Source: Nocardioides zeae (lineage in GTDB: Bacteria > Actinomycetota > Actinomycetes > Propionibacteriales > Nocardioidaceae). Taken from it: a stretch of 64,000 nt of DNA. This document shows positions 8,685 through 16,220 of the stretch, one piece after another. The notes beneath the pieces are model-generated. The model did not search any database, had not been told where the DNA came from, and saw nothing but the letters and a program-made list of their open reading frames with translations. A program made the translations under genes and the position numbers. Position 1 is the first letter of the stretch. Each line of letters starts with the position of its first letter. The DNA lies in NCBI RefSeq assembly GCF_030818655.1, contig NZ_JAUTAN010000001.1, forward strand, positions 2,852,001-2,916,000, given 5' to 3'.

Positions 8685-8771
8685 GCGAATCTCCATTCAC
8701 TCCGCTAGCCGTTTGGGCGAACTCGTTGCCGAACTCGGCGCCGTGAACGATGCTAGTGAATCATGAATCAC
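8685..8771. promoter_or_regulatory. Divergent promoter with two 16-bp operator-like repeats
   Basis: Between the acyl-CoA synthetase (minus) and the hydratase-biotinyl gene (plus) lie GCGAATCTCCATTCAC (8685-8700) and GTGAATCATGAATCAC (8756-8771). Both resemble the 16-mer in front of livK. The second overlaps the ATG of the plus-strand gene, so a bound repressor would block both transcription and initiation. Confidence 0.4.
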
Positions 8772-9749
8772 ATCCAAGTCGTTGTCGAGGACGGGATCGG
8801 CGTCCTCGAGCTGTCCCGTCCCGCGGTGGGCAACGCCATCGATCTCGCGAGCGCCCGCGAGCTGTCGTCGGCTGCGCGCTCCCTCGTGGCCGATCCCGAG
8901 GTGCGCGTCGTGCTCGTCGAGGCCGCGGGCGACCACTTCTGCGTGGGCGGCGACGTGCGAGCCATGGCGGAGGAGCCGCCGTCCTGGTGCTCCGAGGTCG
9001 CGACCACAGTGCACGAAGCGGTGCTGGCCCTCCACGAGGCGGACCGCGTGGTCGTCGCTGCCGTGCAGGGTGCGGCGGCGGGCGCCGGCTTCTCCCTCGT
9101 CCTCCTCGCCGATCTCGTGGTGGCGACGCCGGCCACCCGGTTCATCCCGGCCTGGAGCCGCATCGGCCTCACCCCGGACGGTGGAGCCAGCTGGCTGCTC
9201 CCGCGTGCGGTCGGCAGCCAACGGACCGCGGCGATGCTGATCGGCGGCAAGGTGCTCGAAGGGACGGAGGCCCTCGATTGGGGCCTGGTCACCGAGCTCG
9301 TCGACAACGATCCGCGCCCGCGTGCCCGAGCGTTGGCAGCATCGGTCGCGCAGGGCGGCTGGCGGGCAGCGGGGGCGACACGCCGCATGGCGCGCACCGC
9401 GTGGGACATCGGCCTCCCGGGCCGCCTGGTCGAGGAGGCGTCCGCCGTGGGGACGGCCCGCGCAGGCAATGGGCCGCTGCTGGAAGCGTGGCTGCCCAGC
9501 CGGCGGCACGTCGCTACCGCCGGGGAAGCGACGAAGCCGGGGACGTCGCTTCGGGCTCCGTTCGCCGGCACGGTGACGGTGCACGTCTCCGTCGGCGACG
9601 AGGTCACCGCGGGCTCGACCCTCGCCACGGTCGAGGCGATGAAGCTGGACGCTCCCCTGACGGCACCGCGCGACGGCACGATCGACGCAGTCCGGGTCGC
9701 CGACGGCGAGCGGGCGGAGGGGGGCGAGGTGGTGGTCGTGCTGCGGTGA
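8763..9749 (+). CDS. Enoyl-CoA hydratase/isomerase fused to a biotinyl (BCCP-like) domain
   Basis: A 328-residue two-domain protein. Residues ~1-235 are a crotonase-fold domain (GDHFCVGGDVRAMA for the oxyanion hole; AAVQGAAAGAGFSLVLLADL; then GLTPDGGASWLLPRAVG). The last motif has Asp where hydratases carry the second catalytic Glu, which favours an isomerase-like or PaaG-like reaction. Residues ~255-328 form a biotinyl/lipoyl domain with the biotin site VEAMKLDA flanked by APFAGTVTV and GDEV, as in acyl-CoA carboxylase carriers. No carboxylase subunits are nearby. I know of no standard enzyme with this arrangement, so the role of the carrier is open. ATG 8763 is the only reasonable start. 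Confidence 0.88.
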   Translation: MNHIQVVVEDGIGVLELSRPAVGNAIDLASARELSSAARSLVADPEVRVVLVEAAGDHFCVGGDVRAMAEEPPSWCSEVATTVHEAVLALHEADRVVVAAVQGAAAGAGFSLVLLADLVVATPATRFIPAWSRIGLTPDGGASWLLPRAVGSQRTAAMLIGGKVLEGTEALDWGLVTELVDNDPRPRARALAASVAQGGWRAAGATRRMARTAWDIGLPGRLVEEASAVGTARAGNGPLLEAWLPSRRHVATAGEATKPGTSLRAPFAGTVTVHVSVGDEVTAGSTLATVEAMKLDAPLTAPRDGTIDAVRVADGERAEGGEVVVVLR

Positions 9750-9807
9750 GGTCGGACACCCCCGTCCGCTCTGAGGGCGAGCGGGTGATGCGCCGGACGA
9801 CGGTCGG

Positions 9808-9906
9808 TCAGACCTCGGCCACCACCGGCACGTAGGTCACGCCCAGCGCGTCGAGGGCGGCACGCGCCTCGGCGGTCGGCTCCCCCGCGACCGTCAAGTT
9901 CTCCAT
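9808..9906 (-). CDS. Possible 32-residue peptide (hypothetical)
   Basis: A short frame encodes MENLTVAGEPTAEARAALDA and ends LGVTYVPVVAEV. A GGAGAAG sequence lies five bases before the ATG, which is why it is listed. It overlaps the end of the decayed dehydrogenase frame, so it may simply be part of the remnant. I recognise no family. Confidence 0.25.
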   Translation of the reverse strand: MENLTVAGEPTAEARAALDALGVTYVPVVAEV

Positions 9907-10280
9907 GGACACTTCTCCGTGACACCCCCCCCGGTCGCCCAGCTCGCCGAGCAGGCGTAGGTGCTCTCCGGCAGGAGCGCCTGCACGAGGAAGAAGGGCC
10001 CGCTCAGGTTGACGGCGAGCACCTTGTCCCAGCCCGTCTCCGGGTACGTCGCGAGGTCGGCCTGCAGCGGGACGACCTCGCCGAGGTGCCGGAGCTCGTC
10101 CGCCGTCCAGCGGCAGTCGTCCAGACGGCGCGAGGCGATGAGCACCCGCACCCCCGCCCGCAGCAGTCCCTCGATGCACATGCGCCCGATCCCCCGGCCA
10201 CCGCCCGTCACGAGGGCGGTGCGCCCGGTGAGCTCGCAGAGATGGGTCGCTCGGGGCGCTGCCGTGCCGTCGTCGGTCAT
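9894..10280 (-). pseudogene. Decayed short-chain dehydrogenase/reductase
   Basis: The first ~60 residues are a good SDR N-terminus with the TGGGRGIG nucleotide-binding motif. The frame then jumps from DLATYPETGW straight to DKVLAVNLSGPFFLVQALLP. The NNAG stretch (about 30 codons) is missing, and everything after the fourth strand, including the Ser-Tyr-Lys active site, is absent. The tail (ACSASWATGGGVTEKCPWRT) is unrelated sequence near a C8 homopolymer. At 128 residues against about 250 for the family, this is a deletion remnant and not expected to be active. Confidence 0.7.
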
Positions 10281-10438
10281 GGGCGGGACGGCAGGGCGCC
10301 CTACCCGATGGCCAATAGTTCGCCCCCGCGGTCGAGTCGCCGTCCATCCGCAGGGGTCGTGGCCTCAGCGCGTCGCTTTCCGGGGCGTTGGGGCCACGAG
10401 CGGGCTGACGAGCCGACGCGGGGTGGCAGGCTGGTCCG

Positions 10439-11482
10439 ATGCATCCGCGCCCTCCCGAGTCCGCTCGCCTCGACGCCACCGAGCGCTGGTTCGCGGCCCA
10501 CGGCCTGCCGTACTTCGTCGCGTCGGGACGCGCCCGGGCGCGCAGGGCGCTGCGGCCCGCACGCGTCGTGCCGCGCTTGGTGCTCGTCGTCGCCGCCGCC
10601 GCGCTGGTGGGCGTCGCGCTGGCGTGGCTCGGCTCCGACAACGCCCTCGCCCCGGCGACCGTGCTCACGGCCGCGGGGGCGGCCGTGGCGACGTACGCCG
10701 TGGTCGCCCTCGGGGCGCGGCCCATGGTGACCTGGGCCGTGGGGCGGACGTTCGGGAGCCTGCGTCAGCTGCTGCCGACCGTGACCCGCGCCCTGCCGCT
10801 GCTGCTCGTGTTCGTCACGTTCCTCTTCATCAACGCCGAGGTGTGGCAGATGGCGGCGAGCCTGCCCACCGGCTTCCTGTGGCTGACGGTGCTGCTCTTC
10901 GGGGCGATGGCGGTCGCGTTCCTGCTCGTCCGCCTGCCCGAGGAGGTCGACCGGGTTGACGACCACGTCGACGAGGCGCTGCTCCTCCAGGCGTGCCGGG
11001 GCACCCCGCTCGAGGCCGACGCGCAGCGGCTCGTGGAGGACGACGGGCCGCCGCCGACGCGGCACACGGAGCTGACGCGGTTCGAGCGCTGGAACCTGCT
11101 GCTCGTGCTCCTGGTCGTGCAGGGCGTGCAGGTGCTCGTCGTGGCCGCGACCGTCTTCGCCTTCTTCGTGCTGTTCGGCGTGCTGACCATGCGCCCGGAG
11201 GTGGCCGAGGCGTGGACGGCCGACCCGGTGACCTCCGTGCCCGGCCTGCCCGGGCTGAGCGCGGAGCTGCTCGCCGTCTCGGTGTTCCTCGCCGCGTTCT
11301 CCGGGCTCTACTTCACCGTCGTCGCCGTCACCGACGACACCTTCCGCGGCCAGTTCTTCTCCGGGGTGCTCGGCGAGCTCGAGCGGGCCATCGGCGTGCG
11401 GGCGGTCTACGTCGAGCTGCTCGAGCGACGGGAGGCCGAGCGGGCGGGCGCACCCGACCCCGGCCTCGACGGCCGGGGGTAG
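10439..11482 (+). CDS. Six-helix integral membrane protein, unknown function
   Basis: A 347-residue protein I do not recognise. Hydrophobic segments lie at about residues 42-62, 66-86, 110-128, 135-157, 218-245 and 272-293. A hydrophilic loop between helices 4 and 5 contains LPEEVDRVDDHVDEALLLQA and FERWNLLL. The C-terminus is charged (GELERAIGVRAVYVELLERR). It stands alone between the dehydrogenase remnant and the convergent pca operon. There are no transporter or enzyme motifs. Confidence 0.75.
   Translation: MHPRPPESARLDATERWFAAHGLPYFVASGRARARRALRPARVVPRLVLVVAAAALVGVALAWLGSDNALAPATVLTAAGAAVATYAVVALGARPMVTWAVGRTFGSLRQLLPTVTRALPLLLVFVTFLFINAEVWQMAASLPTGFLWLTVLLFGAMAVAFLLVRLPEEVDRVDDHVDEALLLQACRGTPLEADAQRLVEDDGPPPTRHTELTRFERWNLLLVLLVVQGVQVLVVAATVFAFFVLFGVLTMRPEVAEAWTADPVTSVPGLPGLSAELLAVSVFLAAFSGLYFTVVAVTDDTFRGQFFSGVLGELERAIGVRAVYVELLERREAERAGAPDPGLDGRG
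11458..11478 (+). terminator. Hairpin at the end of the membrane-protein gene
   Basis: CCCCGGCC (11458-11465) pairs with GGCCGGGG (11471-11478) around a 5-nt TCGAC loop, overlapping the last codons just before the TAG at 11480. It sits between convergent genes and could end transcription from either side. Confidence 0.4.
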
Positions 11483-11491
11483 GGCCGCGGT

Positions 11492-12715
11492 TCACCCGAG
11501 GTCGATCCCCATCTCGGTCAGGGTCCGCTGCGCGATGCGGAACGCGGTGTTGGCATCCGGTACGCCGCAGTAGATCGCCGTCTGCAGGAAGAGCTCCTCG
11601 AGCTCGTCCACGGTGACGCCGTTGCCGATGGCGGCGCGCACGTGCATCGCCAGCTCCTCGTGGTGGCCGCGGGCGACGAGCGCGGTCAGGGTGATCAGCG
11701 ACCGGGCGTGCCGGGCGAGGCCGGGACGGGTCCAGATCCCGCCCCACGCGTACTGCGTGATGAAGTCCTGGAACCCCTCCGTGAACCCCGTCGCCGCGGC
11801 GGAGGCCCGGTCGACGTGCGCATCCCCGAGCACGGCCCGCCGCACCGTCAGCCCGGCGGCGCGCTGCTCCTCGACCGTCGCCGACGACGGCACCCCCCGC
11901 CGGTCTGTCGGGGCGCCGGTCGTGCCGTGGTGCGCCCGGAGGAACGGCACCAGGGCGGCGGCCACCCGGCCGGGGGCCTCGGCCGGCGCCAGGTGGGCGA
12001 CGTCGTCGAGGACCAGGAGACGCCCGTCGCGGACCCCGTCGGCGATCGTCGCGAGGTCGGCGGGCGGGGTGGCCTCGTCGGCGGCCCCGGCGACCGCCAG
12101 GACCGGCGTCGTGATCGCGGCGAGGCGGTCGCGCACGTCGAAGGCGGCGAGGGCGGAGCAGGTCTGCGCGTAGCCCACCGCATCGGTCGCCACGAGTGCG
12201 TCGAGGAGCAGCCCGGCCCGTGCGGGGTCGCGGTCGACGAACCCCGGGGCGAACCAGCGCCGCCGCGACCCGTCGACGACGCCCGCCGTGCCGGACGCCC
12301 GCACGAGGGCGGCTCGGTCGTGCCAGCCGGCAGCCTCGCCGATGCGCGCTCCGGTGCAGAGCAGGGCGGCAGCGGCGACCCGCTCGGGCGCGTCGAGCAG
12401 GAGCTGGAGGCCGACGGCGCCCCCGACGGACACGCCCGCGTAGAGCACGCGCTCGCCGCTCCGCCCCTCGGGGGCGAGCGCGGCGTCGAGCGCCGTCAGC
12501 ACACCCGCTGCCAGCTCGCCCAGGTCGAACGGCTCCGACGGCGCGGGGCTGGCCCCGTGGCCCGGCAGGTCCCAGGCGAGGACGCGGTGGTCGATCGTGA
12601 GGCCCACGGCCGTCGTCTCCCACAAGGCGGTCGCCGTCGTCCCGAGCGAGGGACCGAGCAGCAGCACGGGACCGCGGCCGCCGAGGTCGACGGTGCGGAT
12701 GTCGGGGACGCTCAC
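11492..12715 (-). CDS. pcaL: Bifunctional 3-oxoadipate enol-lactonase / 4-carboxymuconolactone decarboxylase
   Basis: A 407-residue fusion that does two consecutive steps of protocatechuate ortho-cleavage: decarboxylation of 4-carboxymuconolactone and hydrolysis of the resulting enol-lactone to 3-oxoadipate. Residues ~1-265 are an alpha/beta hydrolase (PcaD) with nucleophile elbow GVSVGG and the late histidine in DDVAHLAP. Residues ~285-407 are the PcaC (CMD) domain (GFTEGFQDFITQYAWGGIW... RSLITLTALVARGHHEEL). The fusion, known as PcaL, is common in actinomycetes. The GTG start at 12715 overlaps the pcaB stop (GTGA) and follows AGGAGA. Confidence 0.92.
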   Translation of the reverse strand: MSVPDIRTVDLGGRGPVLLLGPSLGTTATALWETTAVGLTIDHRVLAWDLPGHGASPAPSEPFDLGELAAGVLTALDAALAPEGRSGERVLYAGVSVGGAVGLQLLLDAPERVAAAALLCTGARIGEAAGWHDRAALVRASGTAGVVDGSRRRWFAPGFVDRDPARAGLLLDALVATDAVGYAQTCSALAAFDVRDRLAAITTPVLAVAGAADEATPPADLATIADGVRDGRLLVLDDVAHLAPAEAPGRVAAALVPFLRAHHGTTGAPTDRRGVPSSATVEEQRAAGLTVRRAVLGDAHVDRASAAATGFTEGFQDFITQYAWGGIWTRPGLARHARSLITLTALVARGHHEELAMHVRAAIGNGVTVDELEELFLQTAIYCGVPDANTAFRIAQRTLTEMGIDLG

Positions 12716-13992
12716 GGGTGTCTCCTGGTCTCGTCGCGGAGGCGGTCGGCCCGCTCGACGACCCGCCGGACGATCTCGTCCGCCACACCGAGGTACGTCG
12801 ACGGATCGAGGTCCTCGGTCGCGGCAGCGCCGGCGACCGCGCGCACGGCGTCGCGCTCGGCCAGGAGACCCCCGGTGGCCGCGGCGTGCGCCGCCTGCTC
12901 GGCCATGGCGTCCGCGTGGACCCGCAGCCCGGCCACGAGCTCGGCGGTCTGGTCGACGGCCACGACGCTGCGGCGCCCGAGGTCGCGCAGCGTGGCCCAC
13001 TCGGCGTGCCACGAGCCGGTGGGCCGCTCGTCGTCGGCGAGCGCCGCGGCGGCGTGCAGGGTCGCGACGAGGCCCGGCGTGGTGATCGCGGCACGGCGCA
13101 CGAGCACCGACAGCACGGGGTTCTGCTTCTGGGGCATCGTCGACGAGCCGCCGCGACCCTCGTCGGCAGGTTCACCGAGCTCCGCGATCTCGGGCCGCGT
13201 CAGGGTGAGCACGTCGGCGGCGATCCGGCCGCAGGCCTGGGTCGCCGTGCCCAGCGCATCCCCGGCGCGGGTGATGGGGGTGCGATCGCTGTGCCAGGGC
13301 ACGGAGCGGGCGAGCCCGAGCGCGTCGGCCAGGGCGTCGGTGATCGCGAGGGGGTCGGCCGCCGCGCCGGCGCTGCCGGCCGCCGCGAGGGACACCAGCT
13401 CGCCGAGGGCCGACAACGTGCCCGCGGCCCCACCGGCCTGCACGGGCAGGAGGGCACGGGCGCGGCGTACCTCGTCGGCGGCTCCGAGGATGCCCCGGAG
13501 CCAGCCGGCCGCCTTCAGCCCGAAGGTGGTGGGCACCGCGTGCTGCGTGAGCGTGCGCCCCACCATCACCGTCGTGGCGTGCTCGCGCGCCAGGTCGGCG
13601 AGCGCGTCGGCCGCGCGGCCGAGGGCCGCGTCGACGCGGTCGAGGGCGTCGACCAGCGCCAGGACCAGGGCGGTGTCGACGACGTCCTGGCTGGTCAGCC
13701 CGCGGTGCAGCCAGGTCGCCGCGTCCGCGGCTCCTGCGGCGCGGAGCCGCTCCCGCAGCAACCGGACCAGCCCGACCACGGGGTTGCCTCCCCCCTCGGC
13801 ACCCAGCGCGAGACCGGCCGCGTCGGCGGCGTCCACCGCAGGGAGGTCCGCCTTCGCGGCGGCGGGCGCGACGCCCGCTGCCACGAGACCGTCCAGCCAG
13901 GCCTGCTCGATCCGCACCATCGACCCCAGCAGGCGGGTGTCGTCGAGGAGGTCGCCGGCGCGCTCGTCGCCGGGCCACAACAGGTCGGGCAC
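12712..13992 (-). CDS. pcaB: 3-carboxy-cis,cis-muconate cycloisomerase
   Basis: A 426-residue member of the fumarase/aspartase superfamily that lactonises 3-carboxymuconate, the product of the PcaGH dioxygenase. The superfamily signature GGSSTMPQKQNP is present near residue 280. Conserved segments TWLHRGLTSQDVVDTALVLA and GRTLTQHAVPTTFG are also clear. The best start is a GTG at 13992, 4 nt after the pcaG stop; the open frame continues upstream only as low-quality sequence inside pcaG. It is third in the operon pcaH-G-B-L. Confidence 0.92.
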   Translation of the reverse strand: MPDLLWPGDERAGDLLDDTRLLGSMVRIEQAWLDGLVAAGVAPAAAKADLPAVDAADAAGLALGAEGGGNPVVGLVRLLRERLRAAGAADAATWLHRGLTSQDVVDTALVLALVDALDRVDAALGRAADALADLAREHATTVMVGRTLTQHAVPTTFGLKAAGWLRGILGAADEVRRARALLPVQAGGAAGTLSALGELVSLAAAGSAGAAADPLAITDALADALGLARSVPWHSDRTPITRAGDALGTATQACGRIAADVLTLTRPEIAELGEPADEGRGGSSTMPQKQNPVLSVLVRRAAITTPGLVATLHAAAALADDERPTGSWHAEWATLRDLGRRSVVAVDQTAELVAGLRVHADAMAEQAAHAAATGGLLAERDAVRAVAGAAATEDLDPSTYLGVADEIVRRVVERADRLRDETRRHP

Positions 13993-13996
13993 CCGG

Positions 13997-14590
13997 TCAG
14001 TCTCCCCCGGCCGACGCACCGCGGCCGTCGAAGGCGAGGAAGACCGTCTCGTCGTCCCCCTGCAGGCGCACGTCGAAGACGTATCCCCGACCGTCGGCCG
14101 TCGCGACCAGCGTCGAGCGCCGCTCGGCGGGCAGCGAGGCCAGCAGGCGGTCGGCGTCCAGCGTCTGCTCGTCGACACCGGGCGAGCCGGCGGGGAGGTA
14201 CGCCCGGGTGAGGAGCCGGTCCAGCTGTCCGCGCGCGAAGACCGTCACGGCGAAGAACGGCGCCGCCCCCGGCCGGGTCGGCCCCGGGGTGAGCGTCGAG
14301 AAGGAGTAGGCGCCGCGGCGGTCCGTCGAGGCGCGACCGAAGCCGGTGAAGGTGAAGCCGTCGCGGCGCAGGCTGCCCTCGGCCCGCGGGACCGCGCCGC
14401 TCGGGTCGGCCTGCCAGATCTCCAGCAGGGCGTCCGGCACCGGCGCACCGGCGCCGTCGGTCACGCGGCCGTGCAGGCGGATCGCGCCCGGGGCCCCGGG
14501 GGGCACGAGGTCGCGGTCGCCGGCGTACGGCAGCGCGTAGTGGAAGAAGGGTCCGACGGTCTGGCCGGGCGTCGGGGCGGCGGAGGTCAT
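13997..14590 (-). CDS. pcaG: Protocatechuate 3,4-dioxygenase alpha subunit
   Basis: A 197-residue intradiol dioxygenase subunit, normal length. It starts with the typical TPGQTVGPFFHYALPY and contains the beta-sandwich GRVTDGAGAPVPDALLEIWQ. The non-haem iron ligands are supplied by the beta subunit, and accordingly the Tyr/His ligand set is not conserved here. With PcaH it cleaves protocatechuate to 3-carboxy-cis,cis-muconate. ATG 14590 lies 10 nt after the pcaH stop. Confidence 0.94.
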   Translation of the reverse strand: MTSAAPTPGQTVGPFFHYALPYAGDRDLVPPGAPGAIRLHGRVTDGAGAPVPDALLEIWQADPSGAVPRAEGSLRRDGFTFTGFGRASTDRRGAYSFSTLTPGPTRPGAAPFFAVTVFARGQLDRLLTRAYLPAGSPGVDEQTLDADRLLASLPAERRSTLVATADGRGYVFDVRLQGDDETVFLAFDGRGASAGGD

Positions 14591-14600
14591 GGTCGTCCTC

Positions 14601-15374
14601 TCAGAGGTGCTCGACGTCGGACTCGCGCACGGTGCGGTGGGAGCCGGTGAGCACGATGTCCCACCGGTAGCCCGTCGCCCACTCGTGCGTGGTCACGGTG
14701 TGGTCGTAGGTCGCGACGAGCCGGTCGCGCGCCGCGGGGTCGACGATGGACTGGTAGATCGGGTCGAGGTCGAAGAGCGGGTCGCCCGGGAAGTACATCT
14801 GCGTGACGAGGCGCTGGGTGAACTCCGTGCCGAACAGGCTGAAGTGGAGGTGCGCGGGCCGCCAGGCGTTGCGGTGGTTCCGCCACGGGTAGGGGCCGGG
14901 CTTGATCGTGGTGAAGCGGTACCAGCCGTCACCGTCGGTGAGGCAGCGACCGGCACCGGTGAAGTGGGGGTCGACGGGCGCGGGGTGCTGGTCGCGCTTG
15001 TGCACGTAGCGGCCGGCCGCGTTGGCCTGCCACAGCTCGACGAGCTGGTGGCGCACGGGGCGCCCCTCGCCGTCGAGCACCCGGCCCGTGACGACCATCC
15101 GCTCCCCGATGGGCTCGCCGCCGTGCTGGATGGTGAGGTCAGCCTCGAGGGGGTCGACGTCCGTCGGGCCGAAGGCCGGCGCCCAGAGCTCGACCTCCTC
15201 GGGATCGGCGTGGTGCAACGACTTCGTCGGGTGCCGCAGGATGCTGCTGCGGTAGGGCGGGTAGTCGAGCCGGGGGCGGGTCTCGACGGGCGCACCGGCG
15301 GCGACGGACGCGGTGTAGTCCTGCGCGATCGTCGCCATCTCGGCGGAGAGGTCCGCCTGGGTCTCGGTGGTCAC
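14601..15374 (-). CDS. pcaH: Protocatechuate 3,4-dioxygenase beta subunit
   Basis: A 257-residue catalytic subunit. The iron(III) ligands are visible: a tyrosine in GRYVHKRDQHPAP, a tyrosine in KPGPYPWRN and the HxH pair in RPAHLHFS. The GEPIGERMVVTGRVLD and HQLVELWQANAAGRY segments are also typical. The start is a GTG at 15374 (VTTETQ), facing the divergent IclR gene across 71 bp. It is first in pcaH-G-B-L; pcaIJ/pcaF for the final thiolytic steps are not in this window. Confidence 0.94.
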   Translation of the reverse strand: MTTETQADLSAEMATIAQDYTASVAAGAPVETRPRLDYPPYRSSILRHPTKSLHHADPEEVELWAPAFGPTDVDPLEADLTIQHGGEPIGERMVVTGRVLDGEGRPVRHQLVELWQANAAGRYVHKRDQHPAPVDPHFTGAGRCLTDGDGWYRFTTIKPGPYPWRNHRNAWRPAHLHFSLFGTEFTQRLVTQMYFPGDPLFDLDPIYQSIVDPAARDRLVATYDHTVTTHEWATGYRWDIVLTGSHRTVRESDVEHL

Positions 15375-15419
15375 GCCGCGGACGCTACGGCGGACGGCGT
15401 ACGCTCGGCGCCCGGGAGA

Positions 15420-15434
15420 TTCCACCCAGCGGAA
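15420..15434. promoter_or_regulatory. IclR/PcaR-type operator in the pcaH-iclR divergent promoter
   Basis: TTCCACCCAGCGGAA is an imperfect palindrome with TTCC...GGAA arms. It resembles the TTCCGC...GCGGAA boxes bound by IclR-family regulators of beta-ketoadipate operons. It lies 12 bp before the regulator's ATG and about 46 bp upstream of pcaH, well placed to control both. Confidence 0.55.
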
Positions 15435-15445
15435 AGCGGTCGGAG

Positions 15446-16204
15446 ATGGCGGGCAACACGCGGACACCCGGCACGACGGTGACCCAACGGATCGTCGCCC
15501 TGCTCGGCGCCTTCGACGAGCACCACCGTCGGCTGTCGCTGACCCACCTCGCCGAACGCGCGGGCCTCGCGCCCCCGACGGCGCACCGGCTCGCTGCGGA
15601 GCTGGTCGCCGGCGGCCTGCTGGAGCGTCGCGGCGACGGGACCTACGCCGTGGGCCGGCGCGTGTGGGACCTCGGCCTCCTGGCCGCCGTCCAGACCGAC
15701 CTGCGGGCCGCGGCCGCACCGTTCCTCCACGACATCTACGCCGCCACGCTCGCCACCGTGCACCTCGCCGTGCGGGAGGGCACCGAGGTGCTCTACGTCG
15801 AGCGGCTCTCCGGACGGGCGTCGGTGCCCATCATCTCCACGGTGGGCAGCCGGCTGCCGGCCCACGCGACCGGCGTCGGCAAGGTGCTGCTGGCCCACGC
15901 GCCGCCCGCGGTCGTCGAGGAGGTCGTCGGCGCGCCCCTGCGACGGCTGACGGCCTACACCGTCGTGCAGCCCGGCACCCTGCTCCACCAGCTGGCGGCG
16001 GCCCGTCGCGACGGCTACGCGACGACTGTCGAGGAGGTCTCGCCGGGAGCGTGCTCGCTGGCGGTGCCGGTACGCCGCGGCAGCACCCCCGACGCCCCCG
16101 TGGTGGCCGCGCTCGGCGTGGTCGTGCCCTCGCTCAAGCGGGACCGACCGCGGCTGCTGGCCTCGCTGCGCACCGCCGCCGCCGGCATCTCGCGATCGCT
16201 GTGA
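15446..16204 (+). CDS. IclR family regulator of the protocatechuate operon
   Basis: A 252-residue regulator. The N-terminal winged HTH spans about residues 10-70 (QRIVALLGAFDEHHRRLSLT... LAPPTAHRLAAELVAGGLLE). The IclR effector domain follows (LYVERLSGRASVPIISTVGS; PAHATGVGKVLLA). It is divergent from pcaH with a 71-bp shared promoter holding a palindromic box. It is therefore the likely pca regulator (PcaR role), sensing protocatechuate or 3-oxoadipate; which effector is not decidable from sequence. Confidence 0.88.
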   Translation: MAGNTRTPGTTVTQRIVALLGAFDEHHRRLSLTHLAERAGLAPPTAHRLAAELVAGGLLERRGDGTYAVGRRVWDLGLLAAVQTDLRAAAAPFLHDIYAATLATVHLAVREGTEVLYVERLSGRASVPIISTVGSRLPAHATGVGKVLLAHAPPAVVEEVVGAPLRRLTAYTVVQPGTLLHQLAAARRDGYATTVEEVSPGACSLAVPVRRGSTPDAPVVAALGVVVPSLKRDRPRLLASLRTAAAGISRSL

Positions 16205-16220
16205 ACGCGCTCCGACGTCG

